A stretch of 64,000 nucleotides of DNA from Anaspis maculata (Eukaryota; Arthropoda; Insecta; Coleoptera; Scraptiidae), in the NCBI GenBank assembly GCA_949128115.1, contig OX421966.1, forward strand, positions 2,542,001 through 2,606,000, read 5' to 3'. How positions within the stretch are numbered: position 1 is the first letter of the stretch; each line of letters begins with the position of its first letter. The position numbers and the translations under genes were made by a program. Below the pieces are notes generated by a model that saw only the letters and a list, made by a program, of their open reading frames with translations, was not told the origin of the DNA and did no database searches. This document shows, piece after piece, positions 37,958 to 47,108 of this stretch.

Positions 37958-38363
37958 AAAGTTTAGTGGGAAAATGAAGTTGAGCACTCGTTGAGCTCTA
38001 TAGATCAAAAGTGAGGTTAAAAAGCTCCGTATTGCAATATTGCAACCCCTGCAGTGATAATAATTTTGTCGCTAACAGAAAGAGGATAATCACTGTACCT
38101 GATGCATCTATACCTACTATGTTGCTAACGCTGATGAAACCGACGAGTTGATGTTGAACTTTCTTTTTAGCGCGCTTTCATAATGGAAAAGGCGCTTCTA
38201 TCCGCGCTTTGTCCGTCCGTCCGTCACAGCATCTAGTACTAGGGAAATGAACTTTTCCGAAGAAAAAAAACGAACGTCAACGGGTAGCTTATACACTTAT
38301 TCTTCAACTCTTCAGACCCGAACCAAGAGAGATCTTCTTTCCATATCAATAAATGATGAAAAT

Positions 38364-38505
38364 TCTCGACATGTGGTGAGCTATAGGCACATGGCACAAA
38401 CTCGAAAACCGTTTATCCTGTTTCGAAAATTCTACAGCATACCTTTTCTATTCTGAGTTATTGAATTATTTCGTAGGTATCACAGCGTTTCATAGTATTG
38501 TTGAT
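38364..38505. other. Central 142-bp unpaired spacer (loop) of the palindrome
   Basis: Pairing between the arms ends after ATAAATGATGAAAAT on the left and resumes with ATTTTCATTATTTATTGAT on the right (one mismatch). The spacer has no internal symmetry that I can see. It separates two divergent genes, so it and the adjoining ~400 bp of each arm must contain any promoters. A single loop would be the hairpin turn if the element folds. Confidence 0.75.
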
Positions 38506-38641
38506 ATTTTCATTATTTATTGATATGGAAAAAAGATCTCTCTTGGTTCGGGTCTGAAGAGTTGAAGAATAAGTATAAGCTACCCGTTGACGTTCGTTTT
38601 TTTTCTTCGGAAAAGTTCATTTCCCTAGTACTAGATGCTGT

Positions 38642-38700
38642 GACGGACGGACGGACAAAGCGCGGATAGAAGCGCCTTTTCCATTATGAAAGCGCGCTAA
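38642..38700 (+). repeat. GGACGGACGGACAAAG...GAAGCGCC module in the transposon's inner flank
   Basis: A run of four GGAC units, then AAAGCG, AGAAGCGCCTTTTCC and GAAAGCGCGCT. A mirrored copy lies in the left arm at about 38,169-38,227. A clearly related module lies at 53,821-53,880, outside the element. Confidence 0.6.
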
Positions 38701-38909
38701 AAAGAAAGTTCAACATCAACTCGTCGGTTTCATCAGCGTTAGCAACATAGTAGGTATAGATGCATCAGGTACAGTGATTATCCTCTTTCTGTTAGCGACA
38801 AAATTATTATCACTGCAGGGGTTGCAATATTGCAATACGGAGCTTTTTAACCTCACTTTTGATCTATAGAGCTCAACGAGTGCTCAACTTCATTTTCCCA
38901 CTAAACTTT

Positions 38910-40741
38910 ATGATGGCAAATAAAGTGTATAACGTATCAAAGTTTTGGTTGTCGACGGACAAATACTTTGAACTGATCGTCAATAAAGACGAAGAAAAAT
39001 GTTCCAAATATCCGCCGGTCAAGCCAAATCCTGGCGAGATTTTCATAATAACAAGTTCCAACCTTGAAGACTGGAAAGTGGACCAGTACCGATGGAGACA
39101 TTATGGAGTTAAATTGATCCCCAAAAACCATCCCATTTTGATCTGTCATTATTTCAAGTCGATAGCTTGTCGGAACTTTCACAAGCGAGCTTATGTTATT
39201 TATACCGGAGATGAGAAAAAAATATACGCCGGCACAACACTAGTGCACTATGTTGGATCAACAGAAGACTACGAACATTTGCCTCACGGCAATAAAAGGA
39301 AATGCCTTCAACAAGAACACATAACAACCGCAAAGTCCCAGATCGAGAGACAAAAAAAAGCATTGAAGGAAGAACCACAAGCAGTTTATAAAAAGTTGGC
39401 AACAGAAGACGTAGACCCTTCGCTGATGGCAGTGTTGTTGCCCAGAGATAGAACGCAAGTGAGCAATACAATCATAAAAGAAAGGGAGAGAAAGTTACTT
39501 TCTTCTGATGATATAATCGGGCTCTACGTTTTAAAAGATGAACTGAAAAACTTCATCCATGTGATGGATTTGCTGCCGCATTTTGTTGCGATTCTGGTTA
39601 GACCGGAGTCGCACAAACTATTTCAGGAAGCTTGTGCAATAAGGAAATGTGTTGTCCAATACGACACAACTTTTCTGTTGGGGGACTTTTATCTCTCAAT
39701 CTTTTCATACCAGCACTCGTTGTTTTTTCACAACAATATTGAAACACGGCCGACAATACCGTTGTTCTATGTCGTACATCATGAGAGATTCAAAGAAGTA
39801 CACGGTGTTTTCTTCAAATGGCTGAAAACTTATTCCAAAGCTCTGTTTCAATGCCCGATTGTGACGGACAGAGAAAAAGCCATCATACACGCCATCAGAG
39901 AGCAGTTCCCCAATGCCCAACATGTGTTTTGCTGGAACCATATAATTAAAGACGTCCAACAGTGGCTGAAAAGACAGAAGAATGTCGACACGGAAGATTT
40001 AAAAATATATAGCAGCCATATCTGGGACTTGCTAGATAGCAGAAGCGAGGAACAGTTCGAACTTAAATTGAACAACATGTCGAAAAGGTGGAGCCAACCG
40101 TTCAAAGAGTATTTCGAAGCACACCTTCGCAAAGACATGTTAAGTTCGGCGAGGTGGATCTTGGAGCTGTATGGAATTTACAAGCGGCGCAGTGGCATCA
40201 CCACCAATTCTGCCGAGAGTTTGAACAGGGTGGTAAAACGATTCATAAACAACAAAGAAGTCAAGTTACAGGCTCTTGCTCTCTCCCTGTACCATCTCGA
40301 TGTTATCACGCAAAAGGAAGTGTTACGTGGTTTCTGCAATCAAGGCAATTTCAAGCTCCTCGATCCACACATGCAGAAGGACATAGAGAGCATGGCTTTT
40401 CCTAAAAGTCAATTTGATGTAGACGATATTCCATATGTGTTCCACAACAACGACCACAAGATGATCAAGACATCTGAAATGCCTTTCACAAACTTTAGCG
40501 TGGCTAAGCAAGTTGTGCAAGAAGGACGTGTGAAGTTGCTGCCCGAGGACGGCGTGTTTTTGGTGGCATCAAGAGAAAATGATAAATTTCTCGTATCTCT
40601 CCATCCAAAGGAGATTTGTTCTTGCCGGGTGAAACGAGGTTGTTATCACATACAAGCTGCACGCTTGGCCATTGGTCACAAACAAATACCACATAAGACT
40701 GCCAAGTTGTCCACAGTCATGAGGCGTGAACGGGGTTACAA
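38910..40741 (+). CDS. Exon 1, right arm: MULE transposase (WRKY-like, DDE, SWIM)
   Basis: This encodes 610 complete codons plus two bases of the next. The start chosen is ATG 38,910, with a second ATG directly after it; upstream in-frame sequence has no ATG. The N-terminus (55-126) matches the WRKY/FLYWCH zinc fold: WKVDQYRWRHYG, then Cys79/Cys87 and His123/His126. The catalytic core has Asp252, Asp320 and Glu436, with CWNH at 341-344 between the second Asp and the Glu, as in MULE transposases. SWIM zinc ligands are at 570, 572, 578 and 580 (ICSCRVKRGCYHI). It should bind the terminal repeats in the nucleus and cut and join DNA. If the intron is retained, translation ends at residue 611. Confidence 0.93.
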
Positions 40742-40798
40742 GTAAGTCATATCATGCCATGATGGGCCACGAACACGTCAACCATGAAACATTTGCAG
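40742..40798 (+). other. 57-nt intron of the right-arm gene
   Basis: GTAAGT at 40,742-40,747 and TTTGCAG ending at 40,798. Joining 40,741 to 40,799 keeps the frame. The TAA at 40,743-40,745, inside the donor, ends the unspliced reading frame. Confidence 0.82.
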
Positions 40799-42035
40799 AT
40801 CAGGAAGAAAAGGCGATCCCACCAACATTAAAGTGGTAGAGGCCGCCGAGGACTCGATAACCACAAGAGAAAAAAACGAAAAAAGAACCTTGTTGGTGCC
40901 CACAATTGAAGGAGGAGTAGTCAAGAAGAGATTTGTTGATCCTTTCTCTACGAACGAGTCGTTGAATTTGTCCGAAATCGGCCCTCTGAAAACTTCCACA
41001 CCAACGAAAGCCTATCGTCTGTCTTCCCCTATCGACCTGTGTGATCAGGATTCCGATGACGACGCTCCTTTACAGCCGACAAGCCACAAATATCACTACA
41101 ACGTTCATGGACGCGTCGTGCTAGAGAGCGACTTGAAGACACTGGTTCCTGATTCACCAGCAAAGTCTAAGGATTTCTACCTGAGCGACGGAATTTTAGA
41201 TGCTCATTTCTTGGCTCTTTGTGTTGAAAACACTGCCAGATGCCGGGCCGTGACCGTTTTCCCAGTCGAAAGCGTGTATGTGAATTTTCCGGGTAGATGC
41301 GATGCTGTGGAAAATGGAGTCAATCACTTTACCCGCGATAAAGTTTCACTTAAAGATGTCGTGATTCTGCCGATTCTCGATCACAGTCATTGGACTGTCA
41401 TGCTTATTCTTCGAAAGCAAAAGACGTTCGTGCATCTCGACAGTTTGTTCCGAAACAATCTGCCAGAGGAGAAGATCGAATTTGTGGTCAAGCTGTATGC
41501 AATGTCCATGCAAATGGAAGGCAAGACGTTTCATCCAGATGAATGGACTCTCTTGAATCCCCGTCATGACCTTAAACAGAAGAACAGTTACGATTGCGGA
41601 ATGTTCTGTTGTATGTATGTCGAAATGTTACTCACGCAGAACGACTGCTCGCATTACACTAACGACATGACGACGTACAGGAAAATCATCGCAAAGAAAC
41701 TGAAGGCACTGGCAGCAGGAAGCGAAAGCAATTTTCCAGAGAAGACGGAAGAAAAGACAGGAACCAAGTTGATTCTTCCAACACTCGCAATAACCGACCT
41801 TAAATTAGAGACACCGAACATGACCAACGGAAGGCTGGCGTCTTTCCTCACCGGAATCATTGGATCGTATTGGGACGAAGACACAGGATCTGTCTGTTTC
41901 ATGAAAAACAAGTGTACTAATGTCGGAGGAAAACTGGTTCTTTGCAGCGACTGCGACCACTGGTACCACATTTCCTGTATTGACGGAAAAGTCGACGACG
42001 ATGACGACTTCACTTGCGAAAGTTGCATGAAATGA
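40799..42035 (+). CDS. Exon 2, right arm: Ulp1-type protease plus PHD finger
   Basis: The exon continues the transposase frame with KSGRKGDPTNIK, then an acidic/Ser-rich linker of about 100 residues. The Ulp1 domain follows (about 735-890) with His808-Trp809, Asp825, Gln871 and Cys877, the complete catalytic set. After a second linker comes a compact PHD finger (977-1,020) with eight zinc ligands and the CSDCDHWYHISC signature; its first pair is spaced C-x5-C, not the usual C-x2-C. The stop is at 42,033. Ulp1-like domains are known in some plant MULEs (Kaonashi group). A covalent fusion to both transposase and PHD in an animal element is the notable point. The whole fusion is 1,022 residues. 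Confidence 0.88.
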
Positions 42036-42262
42036 AACAGACGATCGATTTTCATGCGGTCCTTCTTCTATTTTTTTTTTTTTGTTGATATCTGGTATTT
42101 AGTGATGAATGAATTGAGTAACTACCTAAATTTTTCATACCCATCTTGTTTGAACCTGAAATTTGAAAACAATGGTCACTCATATGCCAAGAAAAAACTT
42201 ACGGTAGGTACCTACTTATTATGTATAATACTTTTTTTGTCAGTGAAATTCATTTGAGTAGG

Positions 42263-42268
42263 AATAAA
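42263..42268 (+). promoter_or_regulatory. Poly(A) signal of the right-arm gene
   Basis: AATAAA lies 228 bp after the stop codon; a second AATAAA is at 42,353-42,358, just before the terminal array. Mirrored copies lie in the left arm. Confidence 0.5.
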
Positions 42269-42375
42269 CATTAGCTATAACTCAGTCATGTGTATTTCTT
42301 CCGACCCACATTGTTCAACTGAAGAGATCTGTAGCTCAATCACAAAATGCTCAATAAACACTTCATCTAACCTGG

Positions 42376-44030
42376 TATAAGACCTGGTCTGCAGCATTTT
42401 ATGTCCATTCTGCAATCTACAGAACGGAAATTGGGGGGAGGGATCGGAATTACGTCTTCTCCGTTATGTGTGGGATCACTGGCTGATTGTGTCTGCCAAG
42501 TTTCGATTTTCTAGTGCCACTCTAAAGACCTGGTCTGCAGCATTTTAAGTCCATTCTGCAATCTGCAGAACGGAAAAGGGGGGGAGGTATCGGAATTCGG
42601 TTTTCTCTGTTATGTGTGGGTTCACTGGCTGATTGCGTCTGCCAAGTTTCGATCTTCTAGTACCACTCTAAAGACCTGGTCTGCAGCATTTCAAGTCCAT
42701 TCTGCAATCTGCAGAACGGAAAAGGGGGGGAGGTATCGGAATTCGGTTTTCTCTGTTATATGTGGGTTCACTGGCTGATTGCGTCTGCCAAGTTTCGATC
42801 TTCTAGTACCACTCTAAAGACCTGGTCTGCAGCATTTTAAGTCCATTCTGCAATCTGCAGAACGGAAAAGGGGGGGAGGTATCGGAATTCGGTTTTCTCT
42901 GTTATGTGTGGGTTCACTGGCTGATTGCGTCTGCCAAGTTTCGATCTTCTAGTGCCACTCTAAAGACCTGATCTGCAGCATTTTATGGCCATTCTGCAAT
43001 CTGCAGAACGGAAAAGGGGGGGAGGTATCGGAATTCCGTCTTCTCCGTTATGTGTGGGATCGCTGCCTGATTGCGTTTGCCAAGTTTCGATCTTCTAGTG
43101 CCACTCTAAAGACCTGGTCTGCAGCATTTTATGTCCATTCTGCAATCTGCAGAACGGAAAAGGGGGGGAGGTATCGGAATTCGGTTTTCTCTGTTATGTG
43201 TGGGTTCACTGGCTGATTGCGTCTGCCAAGTTTCGATCTTCTAGTACCACTCTAAAGACCTGGTCTGCAGCATTTTAAGTCCATTCTGCAATCTGCAGAA
43301 CGGAAAAGGGGGGGAGGTATCGGAATTCGGTTTTCTCTGTTATGTGTGGGTTCACTGGCTGATTGCGTCTGCCAAGTTTCGATCTTCTAGTACCACACTA
43401 AAGACCTGGTCTGCAGCATTTTAAGTCCATTCTGCAATCTGCAGAACGGAAAAGGGGGGGAGGTATCGGAATTCGGTTTTCTCTGTTATGTGTGGGTTCA
43501 CTGGCTGATTGCGTCTGCCAAGTTTCGATCTTCTAGTACCACTCTAAAGACCTGGTCTGCAGCATTTTAAGTCCATTCTGCAATCTGCAGAACGGAAAAG
43601 GGGGGGAGGTATCGGAATTCGGTTTTCTCTGTTATGTGTGGGTTCACTGGCTGATTGCGTCTGCCAAGTTTCGATCTTCTAGTGCCACTCTAAAGACCTG
43701 GTCTGCAGCATTTTAAGTCCATTCTGCAATCTGCAGAACGGAAAAGGGGGGGAGGTATCGGAATTCGGTTTTCTCTGTTATGTGTGGGTTCACTGGCTGA
43801 TTGCGTCTGCCAAGTTTCGATCTTCTAGTACCACTCTAAAGACCTGGTCTGCAGCATTTTATGGCCATTCTGCAATCTGCAGAACGGAAAAGGGGGGGAG
43901 GTATCGGAATTCCGTTTTCTCCGTTATGTGTGGGATTGCTGCCTGATTGCGCTTACCAAGTTTCGATCTTCTAGTGCTACTCTAAAGACCTGGTCTGCAA
44001 CATTTTATGTCCTTTCTGCAGTCTGCAGTC
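42376..44030. repeat. Right terminal array, ~145-bp unit, 12 copies
   Basis: TCTGCAATCTGCAGAACGG recurs near 42,407, 42,552, 42,697, 42,842, 42,989, 43,134, 43,279, 43,425, 43,570, 43,715, 43,863 and 44,009. Units are the complement of the left array but form a different subset: most share GAATTCGGTTTTCTCTGTTA, whereas left units mostly carry the complement of GAATTCCGTCTTCTCCGTTA. The arrays have therefore homogenised separately while the arms between them stayed nearly identical. Confidence 0.92.
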
Positions 44031-44201
44031 TGCAGAACGAACGGGGAAGGGGGGAGGGGGGTACACGTATAAATATATATGGTGTATTCATTTTGGTTGT
44101 TAGTGCGAAGTTTCAGCAAGCTCTGGCAATTTTTTGAGAAATTTTTTGTCGTTCTGCAGAATTCTGCAGATTGCAGACCGTTCTGCATTTTATTCGCTCC
44201 C
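44031..44201. repeat. Right terminal inverted block of the transposon
   Basis: Complement of 32,380-32,548, including the 18-bp palindrome at 44,153-44,170 and the ATATATATGGTGTATTCATT segment. It ends CATTTTATTCGCTCCCC. A CTGCAGTCTGCAGTCTGCAG expansion near 44,018-44,035 is private to this end. Confidence 0.75.
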
Positions 44202-44209
44202 CATTTTTC
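44202..44209. repeat. Right target-site duplication (8 bp)
   Basis: CATTTTTC, identical to 32,372-32,379. The following TCTTGGCACATATTTGAAAA is ordinary minisatellite unit sequence. Confidence 0.75.
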
Positions 44210-44640
44210 TCTTGGCACATATTTGAAAAGCTCCCGCATATTCTTCCCTGGTTTTCAAAAGAAACCTAGTTTTTTTTTTAGATTTCAAAAACCCTAGCAA
44301 ATTTATTGTATGTACTTGATTTTTGAAAACAGTAGTATATTTTTCTTGATAATTAAAAAGCGCCTTTAAACACAAAAAAAGCCTCAGGGTATCCTTTCCT
44401 GATTTTCAAGAACTCTACTAGCACATTTTTCGTTGATTTTTTGAAGACCCTGGCACATTTTTCTTGATCTTCAAAAAGCCTTAGCAAATTTATTACTTGA
44501 TTCTTGGAAAACCTATAGCATGTTTCTCTTGGTACATTGTTTAAAAAGCCAGAGCAAGTGTTTTCTTGATTCTTAAAAACCTTGCCGAATTTCCTTTTTT
44601 GTTTCTTTCTCAATTTTAAAAGAGCCCAAAGCGTACCTAG
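44210..44640 (+). repeat. Continuation of the AGCATATTTCTCTTGA minisatellite
   Basis: Same units and orientation as 28,300-32,371, interrupted by the transposon. It fades out near 44,640. Confidence 0.85.
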
Positions 44641-46480
44641 AGTTTTCAACAAGAATAATTACTGTCGAGATTACTGTTACTTTTTCATAGATGAGTACTG
44701 GCTGCTTTGCACAGCAAATTTAACTTTATAAGGACAAATTGCTGGTAGGTATAATAATGGGTGTACCGTTAATATACAGTAGCTTAAAAACCATAAAAAA
44801 TCGAGTAAAGTACACGAGACAGGTGTATAACAGCCAGGTGATTAACCTAGAAAAATTGCTATACCTGAAGAAAAATCATCGTGTGAAGAAAATGAAAATT
44901 TCCTAATTATTTTCGGTACCTATGTACTTGATAACATTAAAAATATTGCTCTTAGTACTGTTTCAAATTTTCCATTGGAATAAGGTTATTGTTGATAACG
45001 AATCGCGTATCAATGTTGATATACTCGAATCCCCCTTGAACCAACCCTGAGGGCCTCACAAACCCACGTGTCCGAATATTTTCCTGATCTACTAACATAG
45101 ATTTTTTTATTTTTTTTTTCATTAATTTTTTATTTATTGATTTTTTTAGTAATTCCTAGTAACTGAATGAAGAAAAAAAATTGTTACCTACCTATCGTTT
45201 CAGTTCTTCAGTGCGTTGTGCGAAACCCAAGAATGGGAAAAGTCGACGGCGACCAGAAGAGGCGACACGAAGAAGACGAAGAAAAATAAGCAGGCCACAC
45301 AGTAGGTCTCTACGACGGCTGGTATGGTCTCTCGGGTTACTCTGCGATTTGCTCCAATAACTCCACTAAAAGATCACTCTACCAGAAACAATACACACTG
45401 GCGCGCGCGTTCTTTTGTTTTTTTTTCTTCTTCCGAATGTTAATCTGAGCACACCGGGCGAGAAAAAATCGAATCGTCTCTGTCGGAGAAAAATTGACGG
45501 TCGAGTCACGGCACACTGTTTTCTGTTGTTGTTGCACATACACACAACACACACGAGATCGTGATGTTGACACTAACGCAGCTCGCTAAAACGTAATCCA
45601 ATCCACTCGCGTCCGTGTCTGAGAACAAACTGGGGAAGAGTGGAAACGGAAACGCACGCCGGCATGTTATACCGATACCGACGGCACAACACGAGTAGTT
45701 GGCTTTGGAAACAGGTGCCGTAGGGGTGGGGGTGGGGATGGTGTAAGTTAAGGGTCGAGTCACTCGAGTCGAGTTGGCTGTGATGTTGCTTGACCCCTTC
45801 TGCTTTTCTACCGGCCACCCGAGAAAAAGCCTGGGGTAAGTCGGTAAGATCTAAAAGAGTATCTAAAGGTACAATCGAAGGTACAATAAAGTCAAGTTCT
45901 AAAGATGCTGAAGATATGGAGATGTAAGAGTTAGATCTGGAGGCAGGGCTGGGTGGTATTTCAAATACAAGTAGATATTTGACATTTTGACAAGTATTTT
46001 TATTTTATATTTTGGGATAAACTGCTCAACAATGGAAGTGTTACGAAGCAAAAATTCAACCAATTTTGAACCGCTGTAACTTTTGAATGGCACAAATGAT
46101 TCTGATTTTGTTTCAAATACTGGATAGCCCAATTTTTCGGCCATCTTTCTTGTCAATATGAAGTCCATAGAGTCCCTCATAAAATTTCTACAGAGAGATG
46201 AACAGAGCAGTGCAAAATTGATGAGAATTCAACATATCCCCGTTCTCGTAGAAAATCTTTTTCGGGAGTATTAACATCCAATTTATGAAGAATGATGTGT
46301 TCCCTCGAAACGGTTTTTGCATTTTCGGGATTCCGCTCGAAACAGCCAAAATGTGATTTTTTATTGTGAATACTGTACCTACCGGGTGATCATTTGAAAA
46401 CTATCCACCTGCAATAACTCCCAATTCCTAGTGAATATTTCTTCGAGAAAGAACATGTCGATTTTTATATCAAAGGGGAC
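44640..46480. other. Low-copy stretch, possible non-coding first exon
   Basis: 44,640-45,180 is AT-rich and featureless. 45,190-45,840 is GC-richer and non-repetitive, with a possible minus-strand donor at 45,191 (listed separately). An open frame at 45,899-46,180 (minus) has a plausible composition but no recognisable domain, and the sequence resembles dispersed-repeat DNA found next to CAGGGTG-type elements. Confidence 0.35.
45192..45600 (-). other. Candidate untranslated first exon
   Basis: On the minus strand a GC-rich, CpG-containing, non-repeat segment ends at GATAG/GTAGGTAA, a good donor followed by a long AT-rich stretch. It has no long frame. Its composition contrasts with the surrounding repeats. 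It could be the leader of a minus-strand gene whose introns hold the minisatellites and the transposon. This is inference only. Confidence 0.2.
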
Positions 46481-46487
46481 ATCTAAA

Positions 46488-46890
46488 ACATACACTGGCA
46501 AATTTCTATCTTCAGCCCCCTCGCCCCCACTCACCCCAACCTTGATTCACAACCCAACAAATTTCAAATGACACGACCTACCTTGCGATAATGCGATACA
46601 TCAAATTGAAGAGAACTGAATTTTCTTTCTGGAAAAAATATCTACAAAATTTTCAACCCCACCTTCCTTCTCCCTGAAAATTCTCTGACAGTCTTATTTT
46701 TAATTCTGGACCCCTCAATTCTTTTCAATTCAGTCAGTGTCATCATAGAAAACATCGAAGAAAAGAATTTTCGGTGGAAATCGTTCTACCCAAATTGACC
46801 CCTTTGCTCTCCCCCGCCTCAACTTCAAAATTTAACAAAACACCACCTATTTTGTGATACATCAAATTGAAGGAAATTAAATTCTTTTTC
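46488..46890 (-). repeat. Two diverged units related to the 59,280-62,690 array, opposite strand
   Basis: GATACATCAAATTGAAG occurs at about 46,600 and 46,855 with flanking CCCCCTCGCCCCCACTCACC and ACCCCTTTGCTCTCCCCC. The complement matches the array unit (TTCAATTTGATGTATCAC plus GGGTGGGTGGGGCAAAAGGG). It lies directly upstream of the microsatellite. Confidence 0.6.
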
Positions 46891-46896
46891 AATTTT

Positions 46897-46900
46897 CACA

Positions 46901-46956
<56 letters not shown>

Positions 46957-47061
46957 CACACGCACACACACACGCACACGCACACGCACACGCACACGCA
47001 CACGCACACGCACACGCACACGCACACGCGCGCGCGCGCACACACACACACACACACACAT
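46897..47061. repeat. 165-bp microsatellite (CACG/CA/CACACG/CG)n
   Basis: Consecutive blocks of (CACG)n, (CA)n, (CACACG)n, (CG)6 and (CA)n without a break in pyrimidine-purine alternation. Such a tract can adopt Z-DNA. Open frames through it are artefacts. Confidence 0.95.
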
Positions 47062-47108
47062 ACCGGTCGCGTGGGACTTGTGGGGACGCATGAAATAGAA
47101 AGAGAGAA

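Larger units (their letters stand above)
32380..44201. mobile_element. Giant palindromic (foldback) Mutator-like transposon, Phantom type
   Basis: The left arm (32,380-38,363, 5,984 bp) and right arm (38,506-44,201, 5,696 bp) are inverted copies around a 142-bp spacer. Each carries, from outside in, a terminal block, a ~146-bp repeat array, a ~340-bp 3' flank and a two-exon transposase-protease gene pointing outwards. The arm-length difference (288 bp) equals two array units. The arms differ by very few substitutions in their unique parts. An 8-bp direct repeat flanks the element, as expected for MULEs (8-10 bp). The protein domains place it with Mutator-like elements. Some Phantom MULEs are known to have complex foldback-like ends, but a complete gene in each arm is unusual. 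Confidence 0.88.

Noticed and set aside
34685..37994. Many open frames antisense to the transposase and protease (both arms)
   Set aside because: They mirror exactly between arms and lie opposite well-supported coding sequence. Their translations show no family features.
38859..38909. 17-codon upstream extension of the transposase frame (and its left mirror)
   Set aside because: It has no ATG. The tandem ATGATG at 38,910 is the natural start.
40833..42035. Ulp1-PHD protein as a separate ORF
   Set aside because: The frame opens with GTG and its first ATG lies after the catalytic His. The GT-AG intron joining it in frame to the transposase explains it better.
32377..44211. 9-bp duplication directly next to TAAAATGCAG at the transposon ends
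   Set aside because: The bases immediately outside TAAAATGCAG (GGGACTCCG and TTCGCTCCC) do not match. Placing the ends 9-10 bp further out gives an exact 8-bp duplication and a clean empty site.
45899..46180. 93-codon minus-strand frame as a host gene
   Set aside because: No recognisable domain. The surrounding sequence resembles dispersed repeat DNA and no splice or promoter signals support it.
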